A stretch of DNA of 64,000 nucleotides from positions 1-64,000 of the forward strand of contig DASWHW010000009.1 of the NCBI GenBank assembly GCA_036397975.1, given 5' to 3'. The notes beneath the pieces are model-generated. The model did no database searches and was not told the origin of the DNA. It saw nothing but the letters and a program-made list of their open reading frames with translations. Source of the stretch: SZUA-287 sp036397975 (GTDB taxonomy: Bacteria; Bacteroidota; Ignavibacteria; UBA10030; UBA6906). The translations under genes were made by a program, and so were the position numbers. This document shows positions 26,964 through 34,685 of the stretch, piece by piece. Position 1 is the stretch's first letter. Each line of letters starts with the position of its first letter.

Positions 26964-27746
26964 ATGAAATATAGGAATCTTCTCTACGAGGCCTCTTCAA
27001 ATGTGGCGACGGTGACCATCAACCGGCCGGAGAAGCTGAATGCACTCAATGCCGACACAAAGACGGAACTTCTTGACGTGTTCTCCGAACTCAAGCAACA
27101 ACCGGATATTCGTGCGGTGATCATCACGGGCTCCGGCGAAAAGTCTTTTGTCGCCGGAACGGATATCGGTGAGCTGACCGAGCTGGACGCGGAGACAGGC
27201 AAGAAATTTGCAGAAGTGGGACAGCAGGTGTTCGACCTGATCGAGCATCTTGGGAAGCCAGTGATTGCGGCAGTGAACGGTTTCGCACTGGGTGGAGGAT
27301 GTGAGTTAGCGATGGCATGTCACCTTCGCGTTGCGTCTGAAAACGCGAAGTTCGGCCAGCCAGAAGTAAACCTTGGAATTATTCCCGGCTACGGAGGGAC
27401 ACAACGACTCGCCAGACTTGTTGGCGAAGGAAGGGCAATGGAAATGATTCTTACCGGCGCGATGATCGACGCGCAGGAGGCTCTTCGGATTGGTCTTGTG
27501 AACACGGTGGTGGCACAAAATGACCTTTTGAGCACCTGTTCTTCTATTGCACAAACAATCGCTGGAAAATCCCAGGTTGCAATCCGCATGGCGCTGAAGG
27601 CCGTCCACGTTACTCAGGAAGTTTCGTTGACCGAAGGGCTCAAGCTGGAGGCTTCCCTGTTCGGACTCTGTTGCGGGTCCGAGGATTTCAAAGAAGGGAC
27701 GACAGCCTTCCTCGAGAAGCGAAAACCTGTCTTCAAAAACAAGTGA
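26964..27746 (+). CDS. Enoyl-CoA hydratase/isomerase (crotonase family)
   Basis: Hydrates trans-2-enoyl-CoA in fatty-acid or related acyl-CoA catabolism. The 260 residues show the oxyanion-hole motifs VAGTDIGEL and NGFALGGGCELAMACH. The two catalytic glutamates of the hydratase subclass are in FGQPEVNLG and AMEMILTG, so real hydratase activity is likely. An AGGAAG precedes the ATG. The stop overlaps the GTG start of the next gene (GTGA). No other beta-oxidation gene lies nearby, so the exact substrate is unknown. Confidence 0.93.
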   Translation: MKYRNLLYEASSNVATVTINRPEKLNALNADTKTELLDVFSELKQQPDIRAVIITGSGEKSFVAGTDIGELTELDAETGKKFAEVGQQVFDLIEHLGKPVIAAVNGFALGGGCELAMACHLRVASENAKFGQPEVNLGIIPGYGGTQRLARLVGEGRAMEMILTGAMIDAQEALRIGLVNTVVAQNDLLSTCSSIAQTIAGKSQVAIRMALKAVHVTQEVSLTEGLKLEASLFGLCCGSEDFKEGTTAFLEKRKPVFKNK

Positions 27747-28189
27747 CAATTTCGAGGGAACACCCTCGGTGGAAATTGCGGGCCGGGTTTGTGGTCCTTC
27801 TTGCAAGTTCTTCAATCTTTCTTTTCCTTCTCAATCTCGCGTCCGAGAAAATGGTAGGCCGAAGGGTAGCGGAGCGGCCAAGCGATCAGACAGTCTTGAA
27901 GAATATCGACGATGTTGTTAGGAGAACTCTTACGCAGTTTGGTGTTGAAGAGAAAACCATGAGAACGCGGAATGTGCAGACACCGAATAATGTTTTTTCC
28001 CGGGTCGAGCGAAGGGCACAGGTGCCAGAAGACTTCTCGGTTCTCCGGTTCAACCAAGAGTTGGGAGAAGGCGTCTCTACCGCCAACGCGAGTGTCATCG
28101 GAACAGAGCGGACGAAAGAGGGCCAGACTACAATCCACGTGGTATGGCAGGGAAGAATCGTTCAGTCTATTATTTTGATCTTCCGATAA
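27743..28189 (+). CDS. Hypothetical membrane-anchored protein
   Basis: Not recognised. The chosen GTG at 27743 overlaps the hydratase stop by 4 nt and gives 148 residues; an upstream in-frame ATG (27671) would sit deep inside the hydratase gene. A short basic N-terminus precedes one hydrophobic helix at about 14-32 (AGFVVLLASSSIFLFLLNLA), so the protein is probably a single-pass type II membrane protein. The periplasmic part (35-148) has VVRRTLTQFGVEEKTMRTR and ends in a hydrophobic strand, IVQSIILIF. No catalytic motif is visible. Translational coupling suggests co-expression with the hydratase. Confidence 0.6.
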   Translation: MTISREHPRWKLRAGFVVLLASSSIFLFLLNLASEKMVGRRVAERPSDQTVLKNIDDVVRRTLTQFGVEEKTMRTRNVQTPNNVFSRVERRAQVPEDFSVLRFNQELGEGVSTANASVIGTERTKEGQTTIHVVWQGRIVQSIILIFR

Positions 28190-28216
28190 ACGATCCAATA
28201 GAAAGGAGTACGTCCT

Positions 28217-29584
28217 ATTAAGACCAAAGGAACGCCGGGCTCAAGTGTCATGGAAAAGATCGTTTCCCTTGCCAAGAGGAGGGGCTTCGTTTTTCAATCA
28301 AGCGAGATTTACGGGGGGTTGAACGGGTGCTGGGATTACGGTCCCCTTGGGGTTGAACTCCTTCGCAATATCAAGGACCAATGGTGGAACGCGATGACCT
28401 TGCGGGAGGATGTGGAAGGAATCGATGCATCGATACTTATGCATCCGCGTGTGTGGGAGGCGTCCGGGCACGTGGAGCACTTTACCGACCCGATGGTTGA
28501 TTGCAAGGAGTGCAAGGCCCGGTTCCGCGCCGACCAGATTGAAGATGCGATGTGTGGAAGCCCTGCCTACAAGGGACGCAAGGCATTGAAATGCCAAGCC
28601 GAGAACAAGTTTACCGAGGCGAGGAAATTCAATCTGATGTTCAAGACCTTCGTCGGACCGGTGGAAGACTCCGGCGCCGTTGTGTATCTTCGTCCCGAAA
28701 CTGCACAGGGAATCTTTGTGAATTTTCTCAACGTGCAGTCCGCAAGCAGGCAGAAACCGCCATTCGGCATTGCGCAGATTGGGAAGGCCTTTCGCAACGA
28801 GATCAACACCAAGAACTTTCTCTTTCGCACCCGTGAATTTGAACAGATGGAAATGCAATTTTTTGTGAAGCCCGGATCGGACGATGAATGGTTTGAGTAC
28901 TGGCGACAGCAAAGGTACGAGTGGTTTACGCGGTTGGGGCTTACAAAAGAAAAACTTCGCTGGCACCAGCATGAACCCGATGCCCTTGCGCACTACGCAA
29001 AGGATGCTTACGACATCGAGTACGAGTTTCCATTTGGATGGGGCGAAATCGAGGGCGTCCATAATCGAACGGATTATGACCTCTCACGCCATGAGGAATA
29101 CTCAGGCAAAGCGCTGAAATACTTTGATGATCAAACGAAGGAGAAGTATACGCCTTTCATCATTGAAACATCTGCGGGGGCAAGTCGTTCGCTCATGGCC
29201 TTTCTCGTTGACGCATACCGGGAGGAAGAGGCGCCAACCGCTGATGGAAAAGCGGAGACAAGGGTGGTCATGAAGTTTCATCCATCGCTTGCTCCGTTAA
29301 AAGCGGCTATTTTTCCGCTCGTGAACAGAGACGGAATGCCGGAATTGGCGAAGAAGGTTGAAACTGATCTGCGCAAACATATGCGCGTGTTCTATGATGA
29401 CAGCGGTGCGGTGGGACGGCGTTATCGCCGCCAGGATGAGATTGGGACCCCGTTTACGATCACGATTGATTCGGATTCTCTGAATGATCAGACAGTGACG
29501 GTTCGGGACCGTGACACGATGGTGCAAGACCGAGTCTCCATGGATGCCCTTCGGTTGTTTCTCATCGAGCGCCTGACCTCGTAA
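28217..29584 (+). CDS. glyS: Glycyl-tRNA synthetase, homodimeric type (probable AUU start)
   Basis: Class II synthetase charging tRNA-Gly. The conserved body starts MEKIVSLAKRRGFVF, with QSSEIYGGLNGCWDYGPLG, a Cys-rich insertion (DCKECKARF), RPETAQGIF, RNEI, FRTREFEQMEM and the anticodon domain up to residue 450. The first ATG is at 28250 (444 residues) but has no properly spaced ribosome binding site. An AAAGGAG at 28202-28208 sits 8 nt before an in-frame ATT at 28217. That start would add KTKGTPGSSV, comparable to the leader many homologues have before MEKIVSLAKRRGF. I therefore favour ATT as start. No terminator separates it from the previous gene. Confidence 0.93.
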   Translation: MKTKGTPGSSVMEKIVSLAKRRGFVFQSSEIYGGLNGCWDYGPLGVELLRNIKDQWWNAMTLREDVEGIDASILMHPRVWEASGHVEHFTDPMVDCKECKARFRADQIEDAMCGSPAYKGRKALKCQAENKFTEARKFNLMFKTFVGPVEDSGAVVYLRPETAQGIFVNFLNVQSASRQKPPFGIAQIGKAFRNEINTKNFLFRTREFEQMEMQFFVKPGSDDEWFEYWRQQRYEWFTRLGLTKEKLRWHQHEPDALAHYAKDAYDIEYEFPFGWGEIEGVHNRTDYDLSRHEEYSGKALKYFDDQTKEKYTPFIIETSAGASRSLMAFLVDAYREEEAPTADGKAETRVVMKFHPSLAPLKAAIFPLVNRDGMPELAKKVETDLRKHMRVFYDDSGAVGRRYRRQDEIGTPFTITIDSDSLNDQTVTVRDRDTMVQDRVSMDALRLFLIERLTS

Positions 29585-29607
29585 CCCCAAGAAACGGCAT
29601 GGTCTTC

Positions 29608-29650
29608 AAAGTCCCGTCATTCCTTTGAATTTTGGCGGGACTTTTCTATA
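29608..29650 (+). terminator. Intrinsic terminator after glyS
   Basis: Outer stem AAAGTCCCG (29608-29616) with CGGGACTTT (29636-29644), inner ATTC/GAAT pairing, then TTTTC. A promoter-like sequence overlaps its 3' side. Confidence 0.75.
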
Positions 29651-29654
29651 TTTG
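29624..29654 (+). promoter_or_regulatory. Bacteroidetes-type promoter candidate
   Basis: TTTG (29624-29627), 19 nt, TATATTTG (29647-29654), an exact fit to the TTTG / TAnnTTTG consensus of Bacteroidetes primary sigma factors. The 5' leader to the ATG at 29878 would be about 215 nt, in which I see no gene. GAAAGG lies before the start codon. Confidence 0.45.
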
Positions 29655-29877
29655 TCCCAGTTATGATGAGATTACTCCCCTTCACATCTCAAAAGCTCTC
29701 GTTGTTCGCTGTTGTTTGTCGTTTGACGTGGGAACAATTCTTGAGCTGTCGACACGAACATAGTTTGTGCATTCCACACTGAATTGATTGTGACAAGGGG
29801 GCATTCCGGATATTTCCGCATACATTTGTCATCGAGGGAATTCGAATCCAACATTCATTCAAATCCAGAAAGGCGCT

Positions 29878-30801
29878 ATGAAGAAGAGAACCTTTTCCGT
29901 GCTGATCCTGCCAAGTCTCTTGGCTTTGGCGTTCCTGATTTCCAGTTGCGATAATTCAACCACTGAACCGACGCAAACAACAGCAGTCCGTCCAGCTTCA
30001 AATTTTAGAGCTTACTCCGCATCTTCGACATCTATCGGATTGAAATGGAGTGCCTCTCTTGACGAAAACAGCAGTGCGGTTGCAGATCCAGCGTATCGAA
30101 TCAGTATCCGCGATTCTGTTGGAACGTCGCTTGAGATTCAAGCGGCAAAAGGGCGAGACTCCGCAGTTGTGACCGGTCTGGTAGAAGGTCGGGTATATAC
30201 CTTTACACTCAAGGTAAATCCAGGAACGAACGCCACTTCGACGGACTCGGTCATGGTACGCTGGGCGCCTGCGAGCCGCTTCAATACATCGGGGGGCGCA
30301 CCAATTGATGTATTCGAAACAGCGAGTGCCACTTTTCCAAGCGGACTGGATATCTTCAGCTCAACTGCCGGCGGACCCAATACTCTTTCACTCACGAGCG
30401 GATCAAACAGCCTGATTGACCTCTTTGTCTTCACTTCAGGAACAGATCTTCTTATTCGAAGTGCTTCTCTTTCTACGGTTATTGCCACCCCGAAGACAAC
30501 ATTTTTTTCAACTGTTACTACAGATGCGGACAATCTTGATGACCCTCAGGTTGCTCCTCCTGCTGCCTCGACATACAGCACGCTAGAGGTTAACGCGTTC
30601 TCAACGACTGGTGCACTGGGAAAGATCTTTTACGGTCGGACGCAGGAGAATAATTATTTTAGAATTCTCGCGACTCGGAACGGTTCTTCTTTGATATTTG
30701 GAATCTCACCAGACCGCTCTCTACGATTTCGTATCTCGTATCAGAGCGTGACAGGAGTGCCTTTTGCGAAGCCGATCAATCCTGAACCCCCATTGAGGTA
30801 G
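29878..30801 (+). CDS. Lipoprotein with an FN3-like domain
   Basis: Protein of 307 residues. The lipoprotein signal has a basic n-region, a hydrophobic core and lipobox LISSC with Cys at about 25. From about 38 to 125 a fibronectin type III-like fold is visible (PASNFRAYSASSTSIGLKWSAS, YRISIRD, VTGLVEGRVYTFTLKV). The C-terminal part is Ser/Thr-rich beta sequence with no recognised family. It is followed after 4 nt by the first of two small tandem paralogues, so it is probably the first gene of an envelope operon. The role is unknown. Confidence 0.78.
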   Translation: MKKRTFSVLILPSLLALAFLISSCDNSTTEPTQTTAVRPASNFRAYSASSTSIGLKWSASLDENSSAVADPAYRISIRDSVGTSLEIQAAKGRDSAVVTGLVEGRVYTFTLKVNPGTNATSTDSVMVRWAPASRFNTSGGAPIDVFETASATFPSGLDIFSSTAGGPNTLSLTSGSNSLIDLFVFTSGTDLLIRSASLSTVIATPKTTFFSTVTTDADNLDDPQVAPPAASTYSTLEVNAFSTTGALGKIFYGRTQENNYFRILATRNGSSLIFGISPDRSLRFRISYQSVTGVPFAKPINPEPPLR

Positions 30802-30805
30802 TGGA

Positions 30806-31174
30806 ATGAAAACGATATTCCTTATTATTGTGAGTGCAGGGATCTTCACCCTCACAAGTTCAGCTCAGACCAAAAACGCCACCATCATTGGTGAAGTGAT
30901 TGATGTTGTGTCGTACATGACGAGCGGTGCGAAGGCTAACTCGCCAGATGGAATGGAGATTCTTAGGGCCAGTGCCGCCGGTGGAAATCCCCTTGGGATT
31001 CTTGAAGCGAAGACTGGAAAAATTTATCTGGTGACCATGAGACAGGCCAACACTCCTGCCAAAGAAACGTTGCTGCAGTATCTCGGGCAGAGAATCGCTG
31101 CGAAGGGGGATGTATACAAGAAGGGTGGAAGCAGTGTTTTGGTTCTGACGGTCATTGGCAAGTCAATTAAGTAA
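30806..31174 (+). CDS. Exported small protein, tandem paralogue 1
   Basis: Protein of 122 residues. A Sec signal peptide is followed by a cleavage site near SSAQ (residue 20), so the mature form is a soluble periplasmic protein. The mature domain reads ATIIGEVIDVVSYMTSG, GGNPLGILE, TGKIYLVTMRQA, and IAAKGDVYKKGGSSVLVL. The same domain recurs in the next gene. It resembles small OB-like exported domains that start GEVVD and normally carry conserved Cys. Here those positions appear to be Ser/Ala; the resemblance is from memory and uncertain. The stop TAA shares its last base with an ATG. Confidence 0.7.
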   Translation: MKTIFLIIVSAGIFTLTSSAQTKNATIIGEVIDVVSYMTSGAKANSPDGMEILRASAAGGNPLGILEAKTGKIYLVTMRQANTPAKETLLQYLGQRIAAKGDVYKKGGSSVLVLTVIGKSIK

Positions 31175-31185
31175 TGGAGACTCAC

Positions 31186-31728
31186 ATGAAACTGAGGACA
31201 CTGGCAGGTATTTTTCTCGGTCTCTCTCTTGTCTACGGTTGCGGCGAGGGGAAGAAGGAAGAGCCGCCAAAAGAGAACACCGAAATAGAGCTCAAGGAGA
31301 CTGAACCAACGAGTCCACGAAAGGAAGAACCGGTACTCCCTGAGACACTGGCTACCACGCAAGAGGAAATGGCGCCTGCGAATGAGCCTGCAAAGCCTAC
31401 ATCCAAAGCGAAGCCGGCGAAGGAAAAGGGTGCAACGGTGATTGGTGAAGTAGTGGATCTTGTAAGCTATGCCACTTCGGGCGTTACCGCAAAGACAGCC
31501 GAAGGGAAGGAAATCATGATGGCGAGCATTCAAGGGGGGAACCCGCTCGGTATTTTGGAGCGAGGAACTGGTGAAGTCTATATTGTTACGATGAAGCAAG
31601 CCAGTACTTCTGCCAATGCGACCCTTCAACAATACATCGGCATAGACATCGCGGCAAAGGGTGATGTTTATCGAAAAGGGGGACAGCAACTCCTTGTGTT
31701 GTCTGTTATCGGGAAGAGTATCAAATAG
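31186..31728 (+). CDS. Lipoprotein form of the same domain, tandem paralogue 2
   Basis: Protein of 180 residues. The ATG at 31186 is preferred over one at 31174 because GGAG lies 6 nt upstream and a clean lipoprotein signal ending LVYGC results. A charged Lys/Glu/Pro linker runs from about 21 to 85. The C-terminal domain matches paralogue 1 throughout: GEVVDLVSYATSG, GGNPLGILE, TGEVYIVTMKQA, IAAKGDVYRKGG and the identical ending VIGKSIK. So one duplicated domain is present once free and once tethered to a membrane by a long linker. Function unknown. A terminator follows. Confidence 0.72.
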   Translation: MKLRTLAGIFLGLSLVYGCGEGKKEEPPKENTEIELKETEPTSPRKEEPVLPETLATTQEEMAPANEPAKPTSKAKPAKEKGATVIGEVVDLVSYATSGVTAKTAEGKEIMMASIQGGNPLGILERGTGEVYIVTMKQASTSANATLQQYIGIDIAAKGDVYRKGGQQLLVLSVIGKSIK

Positions 31729-31759
31729 CGTTTCTGTTGGACGGACAATTTGTGACCAT

Positions 31760-31795
31760 TGGGGTGGGGACGCTCAAAGCCCACCCCATTTTGTT
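31760..31795 (+). terminator. Intrinsic terminator after the tandem paralogues
   Basis: Stem TGGGGTGGG (31760-31768) with CCCACCCCA (31780-31788), then TTTTGTT. Confidence 0.8.
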
Positions 31796-31825
31796 ATCTC
31801 GCCACTTCGGGCCAAGGTGGATCCC

Positions 31826-32758
31826 ATGACGTTCAGTTTAATAATCTTCGATCGCCATAGCGATATCCGCGTTGTGTGGAAGGTGGTCCTTTTCCTCCTG
31901 TTATCGTCCGGGATCTTCTTTGGCCTCGCGTCAGTGTTGATTTTCATTCATGTCGAAACACTGCTCGCGGTTTTTTCGCTTTTTGTTCTTGCCGTGGGGA
32001 TAGCAACGTACGTTATGATCCGGTTCATTCATCGTAAGCCGTTCCGTGCTGTGGGGCTGTATCTTCAGCCAACAACCTTCAGAGAGTTCGGTGTTGGATG
32101 CCTCCTCGGGTTCCTCATGATGTTCGGAATCCTGATCATTCTTGTCTCCCTCGGTTATGCTCAGTTCTCAATGACTGCTTCTTCCCCGGGCAACGTGCTG
32201 CTGACAATCTCCTCGGCTGTTGCCTTCTTCGCAATTGCCGCATTCGCTGAAGAACTTTTCTTTCGAGGTTACCTCTTCCAGGTCCTGACGCAAGGATTGA
32301 CCCTCTTCCCCGCGACTATCATCATGGCAGTTGCATTCTCTTTTTCGCACGGAAGCAATCCTTCAGTGGACACTCTTGCGTTTGTGAATATCGCCCTCGC
32401 TGGATTATGGCTTTCAATTGCCTACGTGAAGACACGAAGTCTGTGGCTTCCGTTTGGTCTTCATTTTTCGTGGAATTTTTCTCAGACGACATTGTTCGGA
32501 TTCCCGACGAGCGGCATACAGTTCGCTGACTACAGAATAAATTCCTCTGTGGTCACAGGTCCGTCCTGGTTAACGGGAGGCGATTTCGGTCCGGAGGCAG
32601 GTGTTCTTGCAACGGTCGCCATTCTTCTTTGCACATGGTACATTCTGAAAGCGAAGTACCTGTCTACTCCGGTAGGGCTAATCACTCTCGACTCATTGGA
32701 GGATATTCTGCCTCCTCAGAATGGAGATACTGACATTGTAAAGCAGGAGTCTGGGTGA
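31826..32758 (+). CDS. CPBP-family intramembrane protease (CAAX-like)
   Basis: Polytopic membrane protein of 310 residues with the glutamate metalloprotease signature of the CPBP/ABI family: EELFFR at E142-R147, SFSHGSN and HFSWNFSQ. About eight hydrophobic segments are visible, the first from residue 14. The start is the ATG at 31826, with AAGGTGG upstream; an upstream extension would run into the previous gene and terminator. It may process prenylated or other membrane substrates; the target is unknown. Its stop overlaps the next gene's GTG by 4 nt. Confidence 0.88.
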   Translation: MTFSLIIFDRHSDIRVVWKVVLFLLLSSGIFFGLASVLIFIHVETLLAVFSLFVLAVGIATYVMIRFIHRKPFRAVGLYLQPTTFREFGVGCLLGFLMMFGILIILVSLGYAQFSMTASSPGNVLLTISSAVAFFAIAAFAEELFFRGYLFQVLTQGLTLFPATIIMAVAFSFSHGSNPSVDTLAFVNIALAGLWLSIAYVKTRSLWLPFGLHFSWNFSQTTLFGFPTSGIQFADYRINSSVVTGPSWLTGGDFGPEAGVLATVAILLCTWYILKAKYLSTPVGLITLDSLEDILPPQNGDTDIVKQESG

Positions 32759-33897
32759 AAAGGGTCGCACTCTATGCGCTGCTATTGTGTCACCCAGCGC
32801 AAACGGCCTTCGGAGAGGATTCTCTCTTTGTGGCAACTGCACAGCGCGGCATTGCAAAAGTTTACAATTTGGAATTTGAGAAGGCGGAAGAAGAATTCGT
32901 GAAGTTGACACAAATGCAACCCTCCCATCCCGCCGGATTGTTTTTCCTTGCGATGGTGGATTGGTGGCGCATCATGATTGACATCGTGAACGAAGAATAC
33001 GATGATCGTTTTGTTTCTGCGCTGAACAAAGTGATTGACCTCTGCGATGAACGTCTCGACAAGAACGAAAATGATGTGACGGCGTTATTTTTCAAAGGGG
33101 GGGCACTGGGGTTCAAGGGGCGGCTTCGCTTTCACCGGGATGATTGGTTTGCCGCAGCTGATGCCGGAAGGAAAGCACTGCCGATCGTTCAAGATGCCTC
33201 TGCTTCGGACCCGAACAACTTCGATATTTTTCTTGGCACCGGAATCTATAACTACTATGCAGCCGTCATACCTGAACTGTATCCAATGGCGAAACCGTTG
33301 CTCCTGTTTATTCCCCATGGAGATAAAGAAAAAGGGATTCGCCAACTCATGCTTGCTGCGGAAAAAGGAACCTACGGACGGGTAGAGTCGGCATATTTTC
33401 TTATGCAACTCTACTACCAATATGAAAAGCGGTATAACGATGCACTCGCGATCGCGCAACAGTTGCATGAACAGTTTCCGAATAATATGCTCTTTCACAA
33501 ATACCTCGGCCGCTGCTACGTCGTACTAAGCAATTGGGATTCAGCCCGAGTCGTATTTGGGGAGGTTGTTGTACGGGGAGCAAAGGGCTTCCGAGGATAT
33601 AATGCATCGACTCTCCGCGAGGCGGAATATTATCTGGGGCTGGATAATTTACTAGGCGGACATTTTGAGGAAGCGGTGGGCCACTTCATTCGCTGTGATG
33701 ATCTCAGTCGCAGGCTGGATGCGGATGGGCCTTCCGGGTTCATGGTGATGGCAAATCTCAAACTTGGAAACGCGTATGATGCTCAATCAAAGCGAGAACT
33801 TGCGATGCAGCAATATCATAAGGTCTTAGATATGAAAGAATACCAAAAGTCCCACGATCAGGCTGATCACTACCTCACCACCCCGTACTTCCAATAA
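32755..33897 (+). CDS. Exported TPR-like protein
   Basis: Protein of 380 residues from a GTG that overlaps the protease stop (GTGA), with AGGAG 8 nt upstream. The N-terminal signal peptide ends near TAFGE. The rest is helical with TPR-like repeats, for example GIAKVYNLEFEKAEEEFVKLTQMQPSHP at about 30-60, YQYEKRYNDALAIAQQLHEQFPNN and YHKVLDM near the end. A central segment (DIFLGTGIYNYYAAVIPELYP) is not TPR and is typical of a subgroup of long exported TPR proteins. The role is unknown; coupling suggests it works with the CPBP protease or the ZIP transporter downstream. Confidence 0.78.
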   Translation: MKRVALYALLLCHPAQTAFGEDSLFVATAQRGIAKVYNLEFEKAEEEFVKLTQMQPSHPAGLFFLAMVDWWRIMIDIVNEEYDDRFVSALNKVIDLCDERLDKNENDVTALFFKGGALGFKGRLRFHRDDWFAAADAGRKALPIVQDASASDPNNFDIFLGTGIYNYYAAVIPELYPMAKPLLLFIPHGDKEKGIRQLMLAAEKGTYGRVESAYFLMQLYYQYEKRYNDALAIAQQLHEQFPNNMLFHKYLGRCYVVLSNWDSARVVFGEVVVRGAKGFRGYNASTLREAEYYLGLDNLLGGHFEEAVGHFIRCDDLSRRLDADGPSGFMVMANLKLGNAYDAQSKRELAMQQYHKVLDMKEYQKSHDQADHYLTTPYFQ

Positions 33898-33899
33898 TC

Positions 33900-34664
33900 A
33901 TGTCCGTTCAATGGACCATAGTGGTGTTTGGTCTTGTTGCTGCCATCGCTGAGATTGCAGGGGGGAGTTTTGTTGTCCTGCGGAGGAATTGGCCTAAAAA
34001 GGTGCAGGAATACCTTCTTGCGCTTGGAGCTGGTTTTATCCTTGCCCTTGCTCTTCTTGAGTTGGTCCCGGAGAGCATTCGTGCCGTAGGAGCAGCGGCT
34101 CCGTTATACATGTTACTCGGTTACTCGATGCTGCATTTCTTTGAACATACGATTGTTGGACATCTTCACTTTGGCGAGGAAACTCACCGCGAAGTGATGG
34201 TCACTTCCGCTGCAAGCACCGCTGCCTTCGGAGGTCTTTTCATCCATGCATTCTTCGACGGATTCGCAATTTCTGCCGGGATGTTGCAGGACAGTTATCT
34301 GGGACTTCTGGTGTTCCTGGCGGTTCTCCTTCACAAAATTCCGGAAGGGGTGACCATTGCTTCCATCATGATTGCTGCAGAACTTCGGCGCAGGACGGCA
34401 TTTCTTGCGTCAGCGGCAATCGGCTGCGCAACGATGCTGGGAGTGGTGAGTGTTTTCTTCCTGTCCGGCGTGGGCGAAGCACTCGTGGGAAAAGCATTTG
34501 CGCTCTCCGCCGGTATCGCCTTGTATGTGGGAGCGAGCGACTTGATTCCTGAAGTAAACCATTCTTCGAACAGGATAACTCCGGTCGTTGTGTTTCTCGG
34601 AATGTTGCTCTTCTATCTCAGCACTCTCGCGTTCCATCAGATGGTCGGGACGACAAATCATTAA
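33900..34664 (+). CDS. ZIP-family divalent metal transporter
   Basis: Inner-membrane importer of zinc or other divalent cations. The 254 residues have about eight transmembrane segments and the ZIP metal sites HAFFDGFAIS (fourth helix) and LLHKIPEGVTIAS (fifth helix). A His/Glu-containing loop (HLHFGEETHRE) at about 85-100 may sense metal. It starts 2 nt after the TPR gene and ends 21 nt before the antiporter gene, in the same unit. No metal-responsive regulator is visible nearby. Confidence 0.9.
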   Translation: MSVQWTIVVFGLVAAIAEIAGGSFVVLRRNWPKKVQEYLLALGAGFILALALLELVPESIRAVGAAAPLYMLLGYSMLHFFEHTIVGHLHFGEETHREVMVTSAASTAAFGGLFIHAFFDGFAISAGMLQDSYLGLLVFLAVLLHKIPEGVTIASIMIAAELRRRTAFLASAAIGCATMLGVVSVFFLSGVGEALVGKAFALSAGIALYVGASDLIPEVNHSSNRITPVVVFLGMLLFYLSTLAFHQMVGTTNH

Positions 34665-34685
34665 TTTCCTCCAGCGCGGTAGTCG

